Counted from the first letter of the stretch, positions 1 through 7,439 are shown. The stretch: DNA of 25,996 nt from JBBRWO01 sp964388455 (GCA_964388455.1 CAYMAN010000028.1:1-25996), one strand, 5' to 3'. The notes: generated by a model from the sequence alone, not told the origin. Numbers and translations are program-made.

Positions 1-155
1 TCTATGCTCAAGACGGCTTCGGGGTCCCGCCCCCCAAAACCTTACGCGCTCGCGCCTACTCGGCTCGTCGAATCGCGACAACGCCTGTCCTGTGTGCGTT
101 CACATGCGACTGTCTTCGGCGTTGGGGTATGTTGCCAGTAGACGAAAGGAGCGCC

Positions 156-824
156 ATGCCCGACGCATCACAGCAGGCGAGCGCGTTGATCGAGTTGCGG
201 CATCGACTCGATACGGCCCTCGCGGATCGCGACCGTGCGGGCGCGGTCGAAGCGGCACTTGAAGCGGTTGAGACCGGCGCCGTGGACATCGTGACTCTGT
301 ACACCGCCGTCCTCGGTCCGCTGCTCGTCGACACCGGCTTCGCGTGGCAGTCGGGCACCGAGCGCGTCTGGGAAGAGCACCACACCTCGGCCACGATCCG
401 CACCATCGTCGAAGCGCTCTATCCCGAGGTCATGCGCCAAGCCGCCGCCGTCCACCGCCGAGAATCCCGTGTGCTCCTCGCCAATCCGCCGCGGGAGTTG
501 CACGACCTCGGCCTGCGCATGCTCGCAGATCGGTTCGAACTCGCGGGCTACTCGGCGACCTTCCTGGGGGCCGACACGCCGCTGGACGATATCGCTGCAG
601 CGGCGAAGGCGACCAACGCCGACCTCGTCGTGCTGTCAGTTTCCACGCTGTACGAGCGTGTGGGGCTCCGCGAGTTCCTCCAGGAGCTGCGCCGCCGGAT
701 ACCCGACTGCCGCATTCGCGTCGGCGGCCCCGCGTTCGTCCGTGACACCGACTGGCCCGCAGAAGACCTCCTCGATCTGGAGGCGCTGGGACTGACCGTT
801 GCACCGGATGGGGGGCCTCGATAG
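156..824 (+). CDS. Stand-alone cobalamin-binding sensor, CarH-type photosensory domain
   Basis: Predicted 222 aa, cytosolic. The first half is a helical bundle and the second a Rossmann-type B12-binding domain. Visible motifs are W64-x9-E74-H75, the upper-face adenosylcobalamin contact typical of CarH; E114-L-H116-D-L-G119, the ExHxxG lower-ligand motif; a VLSVST strand; and the IRVGGP glycine loop. In CarH these parts bind adenosylcobalamin and change oligomeric state in light. The N-terminal MerR DNA-binding domain of CarH is absent, so the partner is not DNA through that domain; output is unknown. The ATG at 156 is chosen because AAAGGAG lies 4 bases upstream; an in-frame ATG at 129 has no such site. 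The stop shares one base with the GTG of the permease gene, implying co-expression with the ABC transporter. Alternative: a corrinoid protein of a methyltransferase, less likely because of W-x9-EH. Confidence 0.85.
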   Translation: MPDASQQASALIELRHRLDTALADRDRAGAVEAALEAVETGAVDIVTLYTAVLGPLLVDTGFAWQSGTERVWEEHHTSATIRTIVEALYPEVMRQAAAVHRRESRVLLANPPRELHDLGLRMLADRFELAGYSATFLGADTPLDDIAAAAKATNADLVVLSVSTLYERVGLREFLQELRRRIPDCRIRVGGPAFVRDTDWPAEDLLDLEALGLTVAPDGGPR

Positions 825-1963
825 TGCTCTCACTTCGCATCGCGTGGCGGTTCCTGCGCTCCAGCCCCGGCCAGTCGGCTCTCATCGCCTGTGGCATCGC
901 TGTGGGTATCGCCACGCAGATCTTCGTCGGCTCGATCATCATCAGCCTGCAGGCGAACCTGCTCGACACGACCATCGGCTCATCGCCGCAGGTGAGCATC
1001 GAAGCCATCAAGGAGAGCGACCCGGTCCGGTTCACTCCCTCGATGAAGGAGCTGGTGCAAAACGATCCGCGCGTGAAGCCCGGCACGATTGCTCCCGTTC
1101 GCAGCGCCCCCGCACTGTTCAGCAACGGCACCGATAGCGCCACGCTCGGTCTGATCGGCGGGGAGCTTGCGGACCTCGACGGCATCTACAAGATCACCGA
1201 GAAGACGCTCGAGGGCAAAGCGTCACTGGGCAACGGCGAGATCATGGTCGGCAAGGAGTTCGCCGACAAGTACGGCATCGGCGCCGGCGACTCGATCTCG
1301 CTCTCGCTGACCGGCGGGCAGAGCGGCTCGTTCACGGTGACCGGGGTCTTCGATCTGGGGTCGAGCCAGTTCAACGGTCGTCAGGCGTTTGTCTCGGGCG
1401 AGGTGCCTCAGACAGTGCTAGGCTGGGCGAACGACGAGTATCAGGCGATCGATGTGCAGCTCATCGAGCCCTACGACTCCAAGGACGTCGCCAGTTCGTG
1501 GAGCTCGCGGTTGCCGGGGGTCTCAGTCGTCGAGTGGCAGAGTCAAAACGCGAGCCTGCTGTCCGGGTTGATCGCGCAGTCGGCCTCCTCGTACATGATC
1601 CAGGGGTTCGTGCTGGTCGCGGTCGCGCTGGGAATCGCCTCCACCCTCGCCATCGCCGCGGTGCAAAAGACGCGGCAGATCGGCATCCTCAAGGCGATGG
1701 GACTGGGCGATACGTCTGCCGGACGCATCTTCTTGTTCCAGGCGGCGCTCCTCGGAGTAGCCGGATCGGCGCTCGGAGTGCTGTTGTCGTTCGCGATCCT
1801 CGCCTTGTTCAGCCTCTCACCCGCTCCGTTCACCATCTCGATGGAGCCCACGTTCGTCGCCATCTCCGCGGCGATCGGGATCATCGTGGCGCTGCTCTCA
1901 TCCATCATCCCGATCCGGGCCACTTCCAAGCTCGACCCGATCGAGGTGATCCAGAATGGCTGA
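824..1963 (+). CDS. ABC transporter permease, FtsX/MacB family
   Basis: 379 aa inner-membrane protein with the four-helix MacB/LolC plan. TM1 is about residues 20-42, followed by an extracytoplasmic MacB-type domain (about 45-250) and three C-terminal helices (about 255-280, 302-332, 343-365). The FtsX-domain hallmarks are KTRQIGILKAMG after TM2 and the terminal IPIRATSKLDPIEVI. Such permeases work mechanically, moving lipoproteins, peptides or drugs from the outer leaflet, rather than through a classic channel. Substrate cannot be read from the sequence. GTG start overlaps the previous stop (TAGTG); the end overlaps the ATPase gene by 8 bases, so the three genes form one operon. Confidence 0.88.
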   Translation: MLSLRIAWRFLRSSPGQSALIACGIAVGIATQIFVGSIIISLQANLLDTTIGSSPQVSIEAIKESDPVRFTPSMKELVQNDPRVKPGTIAPVRSAPALFSNGTDSATLGLIGGELADLDGIYKITEKTLEGKASLGNGEIMVGKEFADKYGIGAGDSISLSLTGGQSGSFTVTGVFDLGSSQFNGRQAFVSGEVPQTVLGWANDEYQAIDVQLIEPYDSKDVASSWSSRLPGVSVVEWQSQNASLLSGLIAQSASSYMIQGFVLVAVALGIASTLAIAAVQKTRQIGILKAMGLGDTSAGRIFLFQAALLGVAGSALGVLLSFAILALFSLSPAPFTISMEPTFVAISAAIGIIVALLSSIIPIRATSKLDPIEVIQNG

Positions 1964-2726
1964 CGCTCCGGCAAGCACCGGCACTGCGGCCTCGGCCAAG
2001 GGACTCACCTGCGACTTCGGCATGCTGCTCTCCGCCAAGAGCCTCGGCAAGACGTACGGCGAAGGCGAAGCCGCCACCCGCGCACTCAAGGACGTCACCT
2101 TCGACCTTTGCAACGGCGAGTTCGCGTCGATCATCGGCCAGTCCGGCAGCGGCAAGTCGACGCTGCTCAACCTCCTCGGCCTGCTCGACACGCCGACGAC
2201 CGGCACCGCGCTCTACCACGGCATCGACAGCGCGACCATCAGCAAACACGCGCGCGCGATTCTGCGCAACGAGATGATCGGCTTTGTCTTCCAGTTCCAC
2301 TATCTACTGCCGGAGTTCAGCGTCTACGAGAACGTCGCCATGCCTGCGCTCATCGCCGGCAAGCTCGACACCGAGGAGATCCGCTCACGCGCCGAGGAGA
2401 CTCTGGGGATGCTCGGACTGGACGGGATGAGCGGCAAGAACGCCAACATGCTCTCCGGCGGCCAGAAGCAGCGTGTGGCCATCGCGCGCGCACTGATGAA
2501 CCGCCCCGCGATTCTGCTGGCCGACGAACCGACCGGCAACCTCGACACCACCAACACCAACCTCGTCTACGACCTCTTCCGGGAGATCAACCGCGAGACG
2601 CACACCGCGTTCCTGATCGTCACCCACGACCGTTCCATCGCCGAGAGAACCGACCGCATCCTCGAGATCACCGACGGCCGACTTGTGACCGACGTTCGCA
2701 ACAGCTACCTCGACGAGCACAGATAG
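1956..2726 (+). CDS. ABC transporter ATP-binding protein, MacB/LolD type
   Basis: 256 aa ATPase partner of the preceding permease. Walker A is GQSGSGKST (61-69), the Q-loop FQF is near 112-114, the signature LSGGQKQR is at 166-173, Walker B ILLADEP at 186-192, the D-loop GNLD follows, and the H-loop His is H224. All catalytic residues are intact. The first 22 residues are Ala/Thr-rich and outside the usual fold; an ATG at 2022 (residue 23, MLLSAKSLG) would give a typical length, so the start is uncertain. The 8-base overlap with the permease favours the upstream ATG. Convergent with the DUF72 gene, 45 bases apart. Confidence 0.9.
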   Translation: MADAPASTGTAASAKGLTCDFGMLLSAKSLGKTYGEGEAATRALKDVTFDLCNGEFASIIGQSGSGKSTLLNLLGLLDTPTTGTALYHGIDSATISKHARAILRNEMIGFVFQFHYLLPEFSVYENVAMPALIAGKLDTEEIRSRAEETLGMLGLDGMSGKNANMLSGGQKQRVAIARALMNRPAILLADEPTGNLDTTNTNLVYDLFREINRETHTAFLIVTHDRSIAERTDRILEITDGRLVTDVRNSYLDEHR

Positions 2727-2771
2727 GTCGCCTCGCCCCGACGACCCGAGCCGCCCTCGGCGTTCGCCCGA

Positions 2772-3782
2772 CTAGAACAGGCTGTCCATGTCGGCCCGGC
2801 GGCGCACCGGCGCCTCGTGTTGGGCGTCCTCGGCACTCGCCTCGCCGGTTTCGAGCCCGTCCTCGCGTCGCGCCACCACGTCGCCGAGAATCTCGGCCAT
2901 TTCGCGCGCGTTGCGCGGGGCGTAGTCGTACTTGCAGTTGTTGAACATCACCCACGTGCGCTCGGTCTCCTGGGCAAGTCGGGTGATGGGCTCCTTCCAC
3001 TCCGCGAGTTCGGTGGGCGTGTAGAGGTAGTCGAAGCGGTCGGCGGCGGTCGCGTTGCGGATGTCCCAGGTCGCGGCGTTGCGGCCATGAAGGCGGATGT
3101 AGCCGAGGCCGGCGGTGGCCGCGCTCACGGGTGGTAGGACTCGAGAGCCGGGGACCTGCGGGGCATCGACGGCGACGTAGGTAAGCCCGCGGTCCGCGAG
3201 GAAGCGCATGGTGCGCTCGAAGCGCGCGCCGGTGACCCAACTGGCGTGACGGAACTCCACGAATACCGGCAACGGCGCCAGGATTGCGGCGGCGCGGTCG
3301 ATCTCTGCGAGGTTGCGGCGCTCGTGCTCACCGTCCTCGGCGGTGAAGTACGGCGGGTACTGCATGAGCACGCCGCCCATCTTGCCCGCTTCGACCAGCG
3401 GTTCCAGCGCGTCGATGAACAGCTCGAATCCGCGCTCGACCATGCGATTGTCGGGCCGGCGGACGCGGCCGGAGTGGGTGAGGTCGTAGCCGTACTCGCG
3501 CAGCTCGGGCGGGAGCGAGCGCTCGTCGACCTCGTGGCCGGTCATGAGGCCGTACGCCTTCACGTGGAAGGTGAACCCATCCGGAGTGCGCTCCGCCCAG
3601 TGGCGTGCGACGTCGTCTCGGGGAAGTCCGTAGAACGTGGAGTCGACCTCGACCGTGTCGTAGCGGGCCGCGTAGTAGCGAAGCCGAGCCTCGGGCGTAG
3701 AGACCCCGTGCGGGTACCACTTCGCGATCATGGTCTTGTCGGTCCAGGAGCATGTCCCGACGACTACGTCACCCACGGTCAC
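2772..3782 (-). CDS. DUF72 (YecE-like) family protein
   Basis: 336 aa, soluble. The N-terminus GDVVVGTCSWTDKTM, the EVDSTFYGLP motif, the FTFHVKAYG strand, the FVEFRHASW strand and the late YIRLHGRN and WVMFNNCKYDYAP motifs are the standard landmarks of this TIM-barrel family. Biochemical function of DUF72 is not established. The last 45 or so residues are charged and low-complexity and lie outside the family core. GTG start, with GGAG four bases upstream on the minus strand. Monocistronic in this view: the convergent ABC ATPase gene lies downstream and a terminator for the next minus-strand gene lies upstream. Confidence 0.85.
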   Translation of the reverse strand: MTVGDVVVGTCSWTDKTMIAKWYPHGVSTPEARLRYYAARYDTVEVDSTFYGLPRDDVARHWAERTPDGFTFHVKAYGLMTGHEVDERSLPPELREYGYDLTHSGRVRRPDNRMVERGFELFIDALEPLVEAGKMGGVLMQYPPYFTAEDGEHERRNLAEIDRAAAILAPLPVFVEFRHASWVTGARFERTMRFLADRGLTYVAVDAPQVPGSRVLPPVSAATAGLGYIRLHGRNAATWDIRNATAADRFDYLYTPTELAEWKEPITRLAQETERTWVMFNNCKYDYAPRNAREMAEILGDVVARREDGLETGEASAEDAQHEAPVRRRADMDSLF

Positions 3783-3915
3783 CTCGCTCCGGCTGCGGTC
3801 GAATCAGCATCGCCACCTGCGGAGTTTCTACCCGCGACCAGCCGAGAACCACCGCCGGCAGCCGCCTGCGTGCGGGGCCGCGAGTGTCCCCCGCCGAGAT
3901 CCGCTCGGCAAAGCA

Positions 3916-3944
3916 CGAAGGCCGCCCGATGAGGACGGCCTTCG
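3916..3944 (-). terminator. Intrinsic terminator of the Cys-rich protein gene
   Basis: A perfect 9-bp inverted repeat, CGAAGGCCG and CGGCCTTCG, with an 11-base loop lies 26 bases past the stop of the 3971-4327 gene. Read on the minus strand it is followed by GCTTTGCC, a weak T tract. Confidence 0.7.
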
Positions 3945-3970
3945 CAGGATGCTATGAACGGAAGTGGGTG

Positions 3971-4327
3971 CTACTGCGCAGGCGCAGCGCTGGGGCGGCT
4001 GCCACAGGCGCCACCCTGACCGGCCATGCCGCACGCGGCAGAACCGGCTGCTGCGGCAGGAGCTGCACCATCAGCAGTCTTGGGGCAGGCACCGCCGGTC
4101 GCACAGGCCTGGCCTGTTGCGCACGCAGCACCGTTGGAGCAGTTGGACTTGTCGACGCAGCTGGCACAGTCACCCGTGCATGCAGCGGACTGTGTGCTGA
4201 CGGCAGCGGCCGGGGCCTTCGCGGGAGCTGCGACCTTGGTACCGGCGTTGGCGATGCCAAAACTGCCCAGCACAGCGCCAGCGACCAGTGCTGCGACGAT
4301 GATCGTCAGGAACTTCCTCGGGGTCAT
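3971..4327 (-). CDS. Small secreted Ala/Cys-rich protein
   Basis: 118 aa, family not recognised. Residues 1-28 are a classic signal peptide: basic MTPRKF, hydrophobic core to about 26, cleavage near ANA-GT. The mature part is Ala/Pro-rich with nine cysteines (C50, 54, 57, 63, 69, 75, 81, 99, 108), several in CxxC or C-x5-C spacing separated by Gly-rich linkers such as GGACP. There are no His ligands in the Cys region, so a metal-thiolate or disulfide-rich cell-surface protein is possible; function is inferred only. Start supported by GGAGG six bases upstream. Divergent from the ferredoxin gene with a shared 121-base intergenic region. Confidence 0.65.
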   Translation of the reverse strand: MTPRKFLTIIVAALVAGAVLGSFGIANAGTKVAAPAKAPAAAVSTQSAACTGDCASCVDKSNCSNGAACATGQACATGGACPKTADGAAPAAAAGSAACGMAGQGGACGSRPSAAPAQ

Positions 4328-4387
4328 GCTGTACCTCCGCGTTTGTGGTGTCAGATTACGCGAGAATCATGCGTGCGCCGTAGTATG

Positions 4388-4406
4388 GGTATCAGTTGTG
4401 AATACC
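4388..4406. promoter_or_regulatory. Candidate operator GGTAT-N9-ATACC
   Basis: A 19-bp interrupted palindrome (GGTAT, nine bases, ATACC) lies in the divergent promoter region, 42 bases before the ferredoxin ATG and 60 bases before the Cys-rich protein gene. Short arms make chance possible; no confident -10/-35 pair was assigned here. Confidence 0.25.
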
Positions 4407-4448
4407 GTATGAACCACCGCCGTCGACTTTGATCGAGGAGCGTGCCCC

Positions 4449-4640
4449 ATGAAAGCGATTGTAGACGAGGATCTCTGTATCGGCTGCGGAGCCTGTGAGG
4501 ACGTGTGCCCCGACGTCTTCCGTCTTGAGGACGATGGCTACGCGCACGTGATCGCCGAGAATCCGACGCCCGAACTCTACGGGTGCATCCGTGACGCGGA
4601 AGATGGCTGCCCCACGGCTGCGATCTCAGTTACCGAATGA
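4449..4640 (+). CDS. Single-cluster [4Fe-4S] ferredoxin
   Basis: 63 aa electron carrier. Cysteines are C10-x2-C13-x2-C16-x3-C20-P, then C46 and C54-P. By comparison with single-cluster ferredoxins such as that of Thermotoga, C10, C13, C16 and C54 would hold one [4Fe-4S] cluster and C20-C46 would form a disulfide. GAGGAG eight bases upstream supports the ATG. The TGA overlaps the ATG of the GGQ-protein gene (ATGA). A paralogue sharing about half its residues is at 21890-22078 with the same six-Cys pattern. The redox partner is unknown. Confidence 0.92.
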   Translation: MKAIVDEDLCIGCGACEDVCPDVFRLEDDGYAHVIAENPTPELYGCIRDAEDGCPTAAISVTE

Positions 4641-4999
4641 CCCAACTGCCCGACGGATACCGTATCCCCGATGGGGACGACGAGCTGCTGCGTGAATGTG
4701 ACGTGCAGGTCTTTCGCGCGACCGGGCCCGGCGGCCAAGGGGTCAACACGACGGACTCCGCAGTGCGGCTGACGCACCGGCCCAGCGGCATCGTGATCGT
4801 CGCACGCCGAGAACGCAGCCAGTTGCGCAACAAGCACGACGCGCTCGAACGGCTACGCGCGCGGCTGGTCGACGCCCAGCGAGTGCGGGCGCGTCGCGTC
4901 CCCACCAGGCCGGGCAAGGGCGCCATCGCACGTCGCCTCTCGGACAAGCGGCTGCTCGCAGCCAAGAAGTCGGTGCGACGCAAGCCGACAGACGACTAA
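4637..4999 (+). CDS. Release-factor-like GGQ protein (putative ribosome rescue)
   Basis: 120 aa. Residues 29-47 carry the RF catalytic loop TGPGGQGVNTTDSAVRLTH, with the peptidyl-tRNA hydrolysing GGQ at 32-34, followed by a basic C-terminal tail rich in Arg/Lys. It lacks the codon-recognition domains of RF1/RF2, so it belongs with codon-independent hydrolases of the ArfB/ICT1/mtRF-R type that free stalled ribosomes. The NTTDSAVR wording after GGQ is closer to RF1/RF2 than to ArfB (which has GGQNVNK), so the exact subfamily is open. The ATG overlaps the ferredoxin stop by four bases, indicating coupled translation. Confidence 0.82.
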   Translation: MTQLPDGYRIPDGDDELLRECDVQVFRATGPGGQGVNTTDSAVRLTHRPSGIVIVARRERSQLRNKHDALERLRARLVDAQRVRARRVPTRPGKGAIARRLSDKRLLAAKKSVRRKPTDD

Positions 5000-5068
5000 C
5001 GAGTACCATCCGGGCTGAGCGCGTTGGGCAGGCGCCTCGTGGCCCACTCAGACGGTGATCGCACAAAG

Positions 5069-5095
5069 AAAGGCGGCCCCGATGGGACCGCCTTT
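5069..5095. terminator. Bidirectional terminator between GGQ gene and csp
   Basis: 12-bp stem with one G-U wobble, AAAGGCGGCCCC, loop GAT, GGGACCGCCTTT. It sits between convergent genes. On the minus strand the stem is followed by CTTTG, on the plus strand by CCTGATCGTTTC. Confidence 0.8.
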
Positions 5096-5124
5096 CCTGA
5101 TCGTTTCAGCGAAGTGCTGCGAGC

Positions 5125-5328
5125 CTACGCCTTGCGGACGTTGCTAGCCTGCAGCTTGCCGTTCTGACCGGTGGTGATGTCGAACACGACAGCCTGGCCC
5201 TCGTCGAGAGTCTTGAAGCCGTCGCCCTGGATCTCGGAGAAGTGGACGAACAGATCGTCGCCATCCTCACGCGAGACGAAGCCATAGCCCTTGTCCGGAT
5301 TGAACCACTTGACGGTACCTTCAGCCAT
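5125..5328 (-). CDS. csp: Cold-shock protein, CspA family
   Basis: 67 aa, the usual length. A single OB-fold cold-shock domain with RNP1 KGYGFVS and RNP2 LFVHFS intact, start MAEGTVKWFNPDKGYG, end LQASNVRKA. These proteins bind single-stranded RNA/DNA and melt mRNA secondary structure in the cytoplasm. An AGGAG stands rather far (about 12 bases) upstream of the ATG. The 338-base space upstream is long enough for the extended leader typical of cold-inducible csp genes, but I cannot show thermosensor structure. Confidence 0.95.
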   Translation of the reverse strand: MAEGTVKWFNPDKGYGFVSREDGDDLFVHFSEIQGDGFKTLDEGQAVVFDITTGQNGKLQASNVRKA

Positions 5329-5666
5329 TCCCAGCTCACTCTCCTGCCCCCCACAGGGGCAAAAACCGAGCGGCGCTCACCACCCCAGGCTGCAACCGTG
5401 TGGCCGAAGCCTTGTCTTGCGGACGCGGGCAGATCATGCCGCGAACTCGGGCCACGTCTTGACCCTTACAGAGAATAGTGCGACAAAGCCGAGCGACTGT
5501 CTATTCCTTGATGCGCACAGAACGGCGGGAATATGCGAATCCTCCGCGGAATCGTTCCCGTTGAGCGCGAACAGGTCCCAAGTGCGGGGATTTCGCTTCA
5601 GCAGTGACAGTGCCCACCCGTCTTGCCGGGTGGGCACTGATTGCGATTCTGTACGCGCCAAACCGA
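5329..5666. other. Intergenic region: csp leader/promoter and anti-sigma terminator
   Basis: No gene seen. The left part must hold the csp promoter and leader on the minus strand. I see a TATTCT hexamer on that strand near 5473-5478 but no convincing -35. The right part holds the strong hairpin at 5608-5639. Confidence 0.4.
5608..5639 (-). terminator. Strong hairpin after the sigma/anti-sigma operon
   Basis: Perfect 13-bp stem, CAGTGCCCACCCG and CGGGTGGGCACTG, loop TCTTGC, 27 bases past the stop of the gene at 5667. No T tract follows on the minus strand, so it may act as a terminator or an mRNA 3'-end stabiliser. Confidence 0.65.
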
Positions 5667-6524
5667 CTAGTCGTCTTCACCGTCTGACTCGGTACCGTCA
5701 CTGGCCGCCTCGTCATCGGCCTGATCGTCAGCCTGATCGTTGCTTCGACCAGCAGCTGCGTCATCGTCATCGGCTGCTTCGTCGGCTGCTTCGTCGGCGT
5801 CATCGGCTGCCTCATCGGCTGCTTCGTCGGCGTCGTCGGCTGCCTCATCGGCCTCATCGGCCTCATCGGCTGCTTCGTCGGCCTCATCGGCCTCATCGGC
5901 TGCTTCGGCTGCCTCATCGGCCTCATCGGCCTCATCGGCTGCCTCATCGGCCTCATCGGCTATCGTGCCAGATTCGTCCAGACCGATAACTGCGTCCGTC
6001 TCGACATCCTGGTCCTCAGCTTCGAGTGACTCGTCGGCCGTCGGCACATCGATGCCTACAGCCGCGGCCGCACCAGAAACAGCGTCTTGGATCGGAACCG
6101 GCAACGCGCCCTGAGACGCGGCGAACGCGGTCCCACTCGACGCGACGAGCAACGCCAGAGAAGCCGCGATCACCTTGAACTTGGTCGATCCAACCAGTGT
6201 CTTGATCATTTCGATTCTCCCCAACTTCGGTAGCCCGGCCACCTGTGTCACAGGCCCGTTGGCGTTGCTGACCGGCCTCGCGACCGGGTCGCCGGTTTCG
6301 GCGAGGAGGCGAGCGGCCTCAAACATACGAGCCAGGTGAGAGTCTTCGCAACCGTCCGCAGCGGCTTCCGGATAGGCGTCGCGGACGTCATCGAAGAAGC
6401 GCGCGACGTCGCTCGGATCCGCATCATCACTGATGGCGTGACCGGAGAGCAGTCGCTCGATTCCCTCATCGTGTATGTCAGTCAGTCGCTTCATCTCACT
6501 GGGAATAACGCGCTTGGCGCTCAA
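5667..6524 (-). CDS. Probable anti-sigma factor with acidic repeat tail
   Basis: 285 aa. Residues 1-95 are a soluble acidic domain without the HxxxCxxC zinc motif. Residues 117-137 form one membrane helix (KVIAASLALLVASSGTAFAA), followed by ALPVPIQDAVSGAAAAVGI, a segment I associate with actinobacterial anti-sigma-like proteins. Residues 189-285 are nearly all Asp, Glu and Ala, built from ADEADEA units. The start ATG overlaps the sigma-factor stop (ATGA), so the two are co-translated, which is the main reason for the anti-sigma call. By topology the N-domain would be cytosolic and hold the sigma factor, and the acidic tail would face outside. The DNA of the tail is a tandem repeat prone to length change. 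Confidence 0.65.
   Translation of the reverse strand: MSAKRVIPSEMKRLTDIHDEGIERLLSGHAISDDADPSDVARFFDDVRDAYPEAAADGCEDSHLARMFEAARLLAETGDPVARPVSNANGPVTQVAGLPKLGRIEMIKTLVGSTKFKVIAASLALLVASSGTAFAASQGALPVPIQDAVSGAAAAVGIDVPTADESLEAEDQDVETDAVIGLDESGTIADEADEAADEADEADEAAEAADEADEADEAADEADEADEAADDADEAADEAADDADEAADEAADDDDAAAGRSNDQADDQADDEAASDGTESDGEDD
5757..5962 (-). repeat. Tandem acidic-tail repeat (Ala-Asp-Glu codons)
   Basis: On the plus strand the units GCCTCATCG and GCTGCTTCGTCG recur almost without interruption. They encode ADEADEA-type units in the C-terminus of the putative anti-sigma factor. Third positions vary little, so the array is repetitive at DNA as well as protein level. Confidence 0.85.
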
Positions 6525-7081
6525 AGGGTCACGGCCTTTCTGGAGATTTCTCGACGAATCGCAGCGATGCCCCGCGCCTGCAGGGCTTTGACCGCCCCGT
6601 GCCTCTTGCCGACGACGATCGCGACCTCTTCGATCGTGAATCCCGCCAACAGTCGCAGGAACAGCACATCACGCTGGTCGGGCGACAGCTTGTCGATGAC
6701 CGAACGCACTCGCTGCTCGGCGAGCCGTCGCATCGCCTCGTCCTCGACGTTGCCTACATCGGTCGCACATGCGGTCAGGACCTCGTCGCTGACGTACTCG
6801 ACCGGGCGACGGCCGTCTCGGCGCCACTCGTCGGTCAGTCGGTTCCGCGCGATGGTGAACACCCACGCGCGGAAGTCCCGTTCATCGCCCGAGAAGTCAG
6901 GGAACTTACGAACGACCTGAACGAACACATCGCCAAGCACGTCTTCGGGCTCGCGCGCTCCGTGAGCCCGAAGGTAGCGAAGTACCGTGGGCGAGAGATC
7001 GCGGTACACGACCGTCCACGCCCACTCGGCGCCGAGTCGGGCTGCTGCGAGAACGGAGGTGAAGTCTGCTTCCGATACCAC
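6521..7081 (-). CDS. RNA polymerase sigma factor, ECF-like sigma-70
   Basis: 186 aa. Sigma region 2 spans about residues 24-88 (YRDLSPTVLRYLRAHG, then EDVLGDVFVQVVRKF, then FRAWVFTIARNRLTDEWRR, the core-binding and -10 region). Region 4 spans about 120-175 (KLSPDQRDVLFLRLLAGFTI, then EEVAIVVGKRHGAVKALQAR, the -35 helix-turn-helix). No region 1 or 3, as in ECF factors. GTG start; GAGGAG lies about 12 bases upstream, a long spacing. The gene overlaps the next one by four bases; the downstream membrane protein is the likely regulator. The target regulon cannot be deduced. Confidence 0.9.
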   Translation of the reverse strand: MVSEADFTSVLAAARLGAEWAWTVVYRDLSPTVLRYLRAHGAREPEDVLGDVFVQVVRKFPDFSGDERDFRAWVFTIARNRLTDEWRRDGRRPVEYVSDEVLTACATDVGNVEDEAMRRLAEQRVRSVIDKLSPDQRDVLFLRLLAGFTIEEVAIVVGKRHGAVKALQARGIAAIRREISRKAVTL

Positions 7082-7210
7082 GACGCGCTGCGCTCCTCGG
7101 CCTGGTTTGATTTGGTACTGGTCTTAGCAGTATCGGACGGACTCGGACAACTCAATAGCGAAACGCGACAGTATGAGAGAACTCACAGATTTGGCTCAAA
7201 GCACGAGAAG

Positions 7211-7251
7211 ACGCCCCTTCGAGTGTCTCCGGAGAGAACGCAAAGGGGCGT
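7211..7251 (-). terminator. Terminator of the ancestral tRNA-Val locus
   Basis: 9-bp stem ACGCCCCTT / AAGGGGCGT, with a nested palindrome TCTCCGGAGA inside the loop. It lies 10 bases beyond the CCA end of the tRNA-Val fragment on the minus strand and is followed by CTTCTC. It fits the native terminator left behind when the tRNA gene was split by integration. Confidence 0.6.
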
Positions 7252-7261
7252 TTGGCATCAC

Positions 7262-7326
7262 ATGGTGGGCGATGAGGGATTCGAACCCCCGACCTCTTCC
7301 GTGTGAAGGTACGTCAGCGTGTCCGT
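7262..7326 (-). repeat. att1: tRNA-Val(CAC) 3'-half plus element arm start
   Basis: On the minus strand the sequence ends with GGGGGTTCGAATCCCTC and ATCGCCCACCA and begins CCTTCACACGGAAG: tRNA nucleotides about 30-76, with anticodon CAC in the loop TTCACAC, variable loop AGGTC, T-stem GGGGG/CCCTC and CCA. The 5' half is missing, so this is not a functional tRNA but a displaced attachment-site fragment. The 65-bp unit recurs at 10223-10287 with one mismatch. Confidence 0.85.
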
Positions 7327-7412
7327 AGGTGACCGCTCAAGTCTGGTTCCCGCAGTTGAGAGGCTTGCGGCGACATCAGCGGACGGTGGCGAACCCCCGC
7401 GAAATGAAACGC

Positions 7413-7432
7413 GTTGCTACTCGGGTTGCTAC
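7413..7432 (+). repeat. Integrase arm-type direct repeats, att1 right arm
   Basis: Two GTTGCTAC octamers with a 12-bp pitch, preceded by the block GACATCAGCGGACGGTGGCG that also precedes the equivalent arm at 10374-10393. Arm-type sites of tyrosine recombinases have this form. Confidence 0.6.
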
Positions 7433-7439
7433 ACGGGTT

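Noticed and set aside
3246..3932. 228-aa plus-strand ORF opposite the DUF72 gene
   Set aside because: Antisense to a clear family member, with Val/Arg/Glu-rich shadow composition.
5291..5989. A plus-strand ORF rich in His/Arg/Pro/Leu
   Set aside because: It is the antisense reading of the acidic repeat tail of the anti-sigma-like protein; no ribosome site.
7262..7330. A complete tRNA-Val gene on the minus strand
   Set aside because: The T arm, acceptor 3' strand, CCA and anticodon loop are present, but upstream of nucleotide 30 the sequence does not form the anticodon 5' stem, D arm or acceptor 5' strand. It is a fragment.
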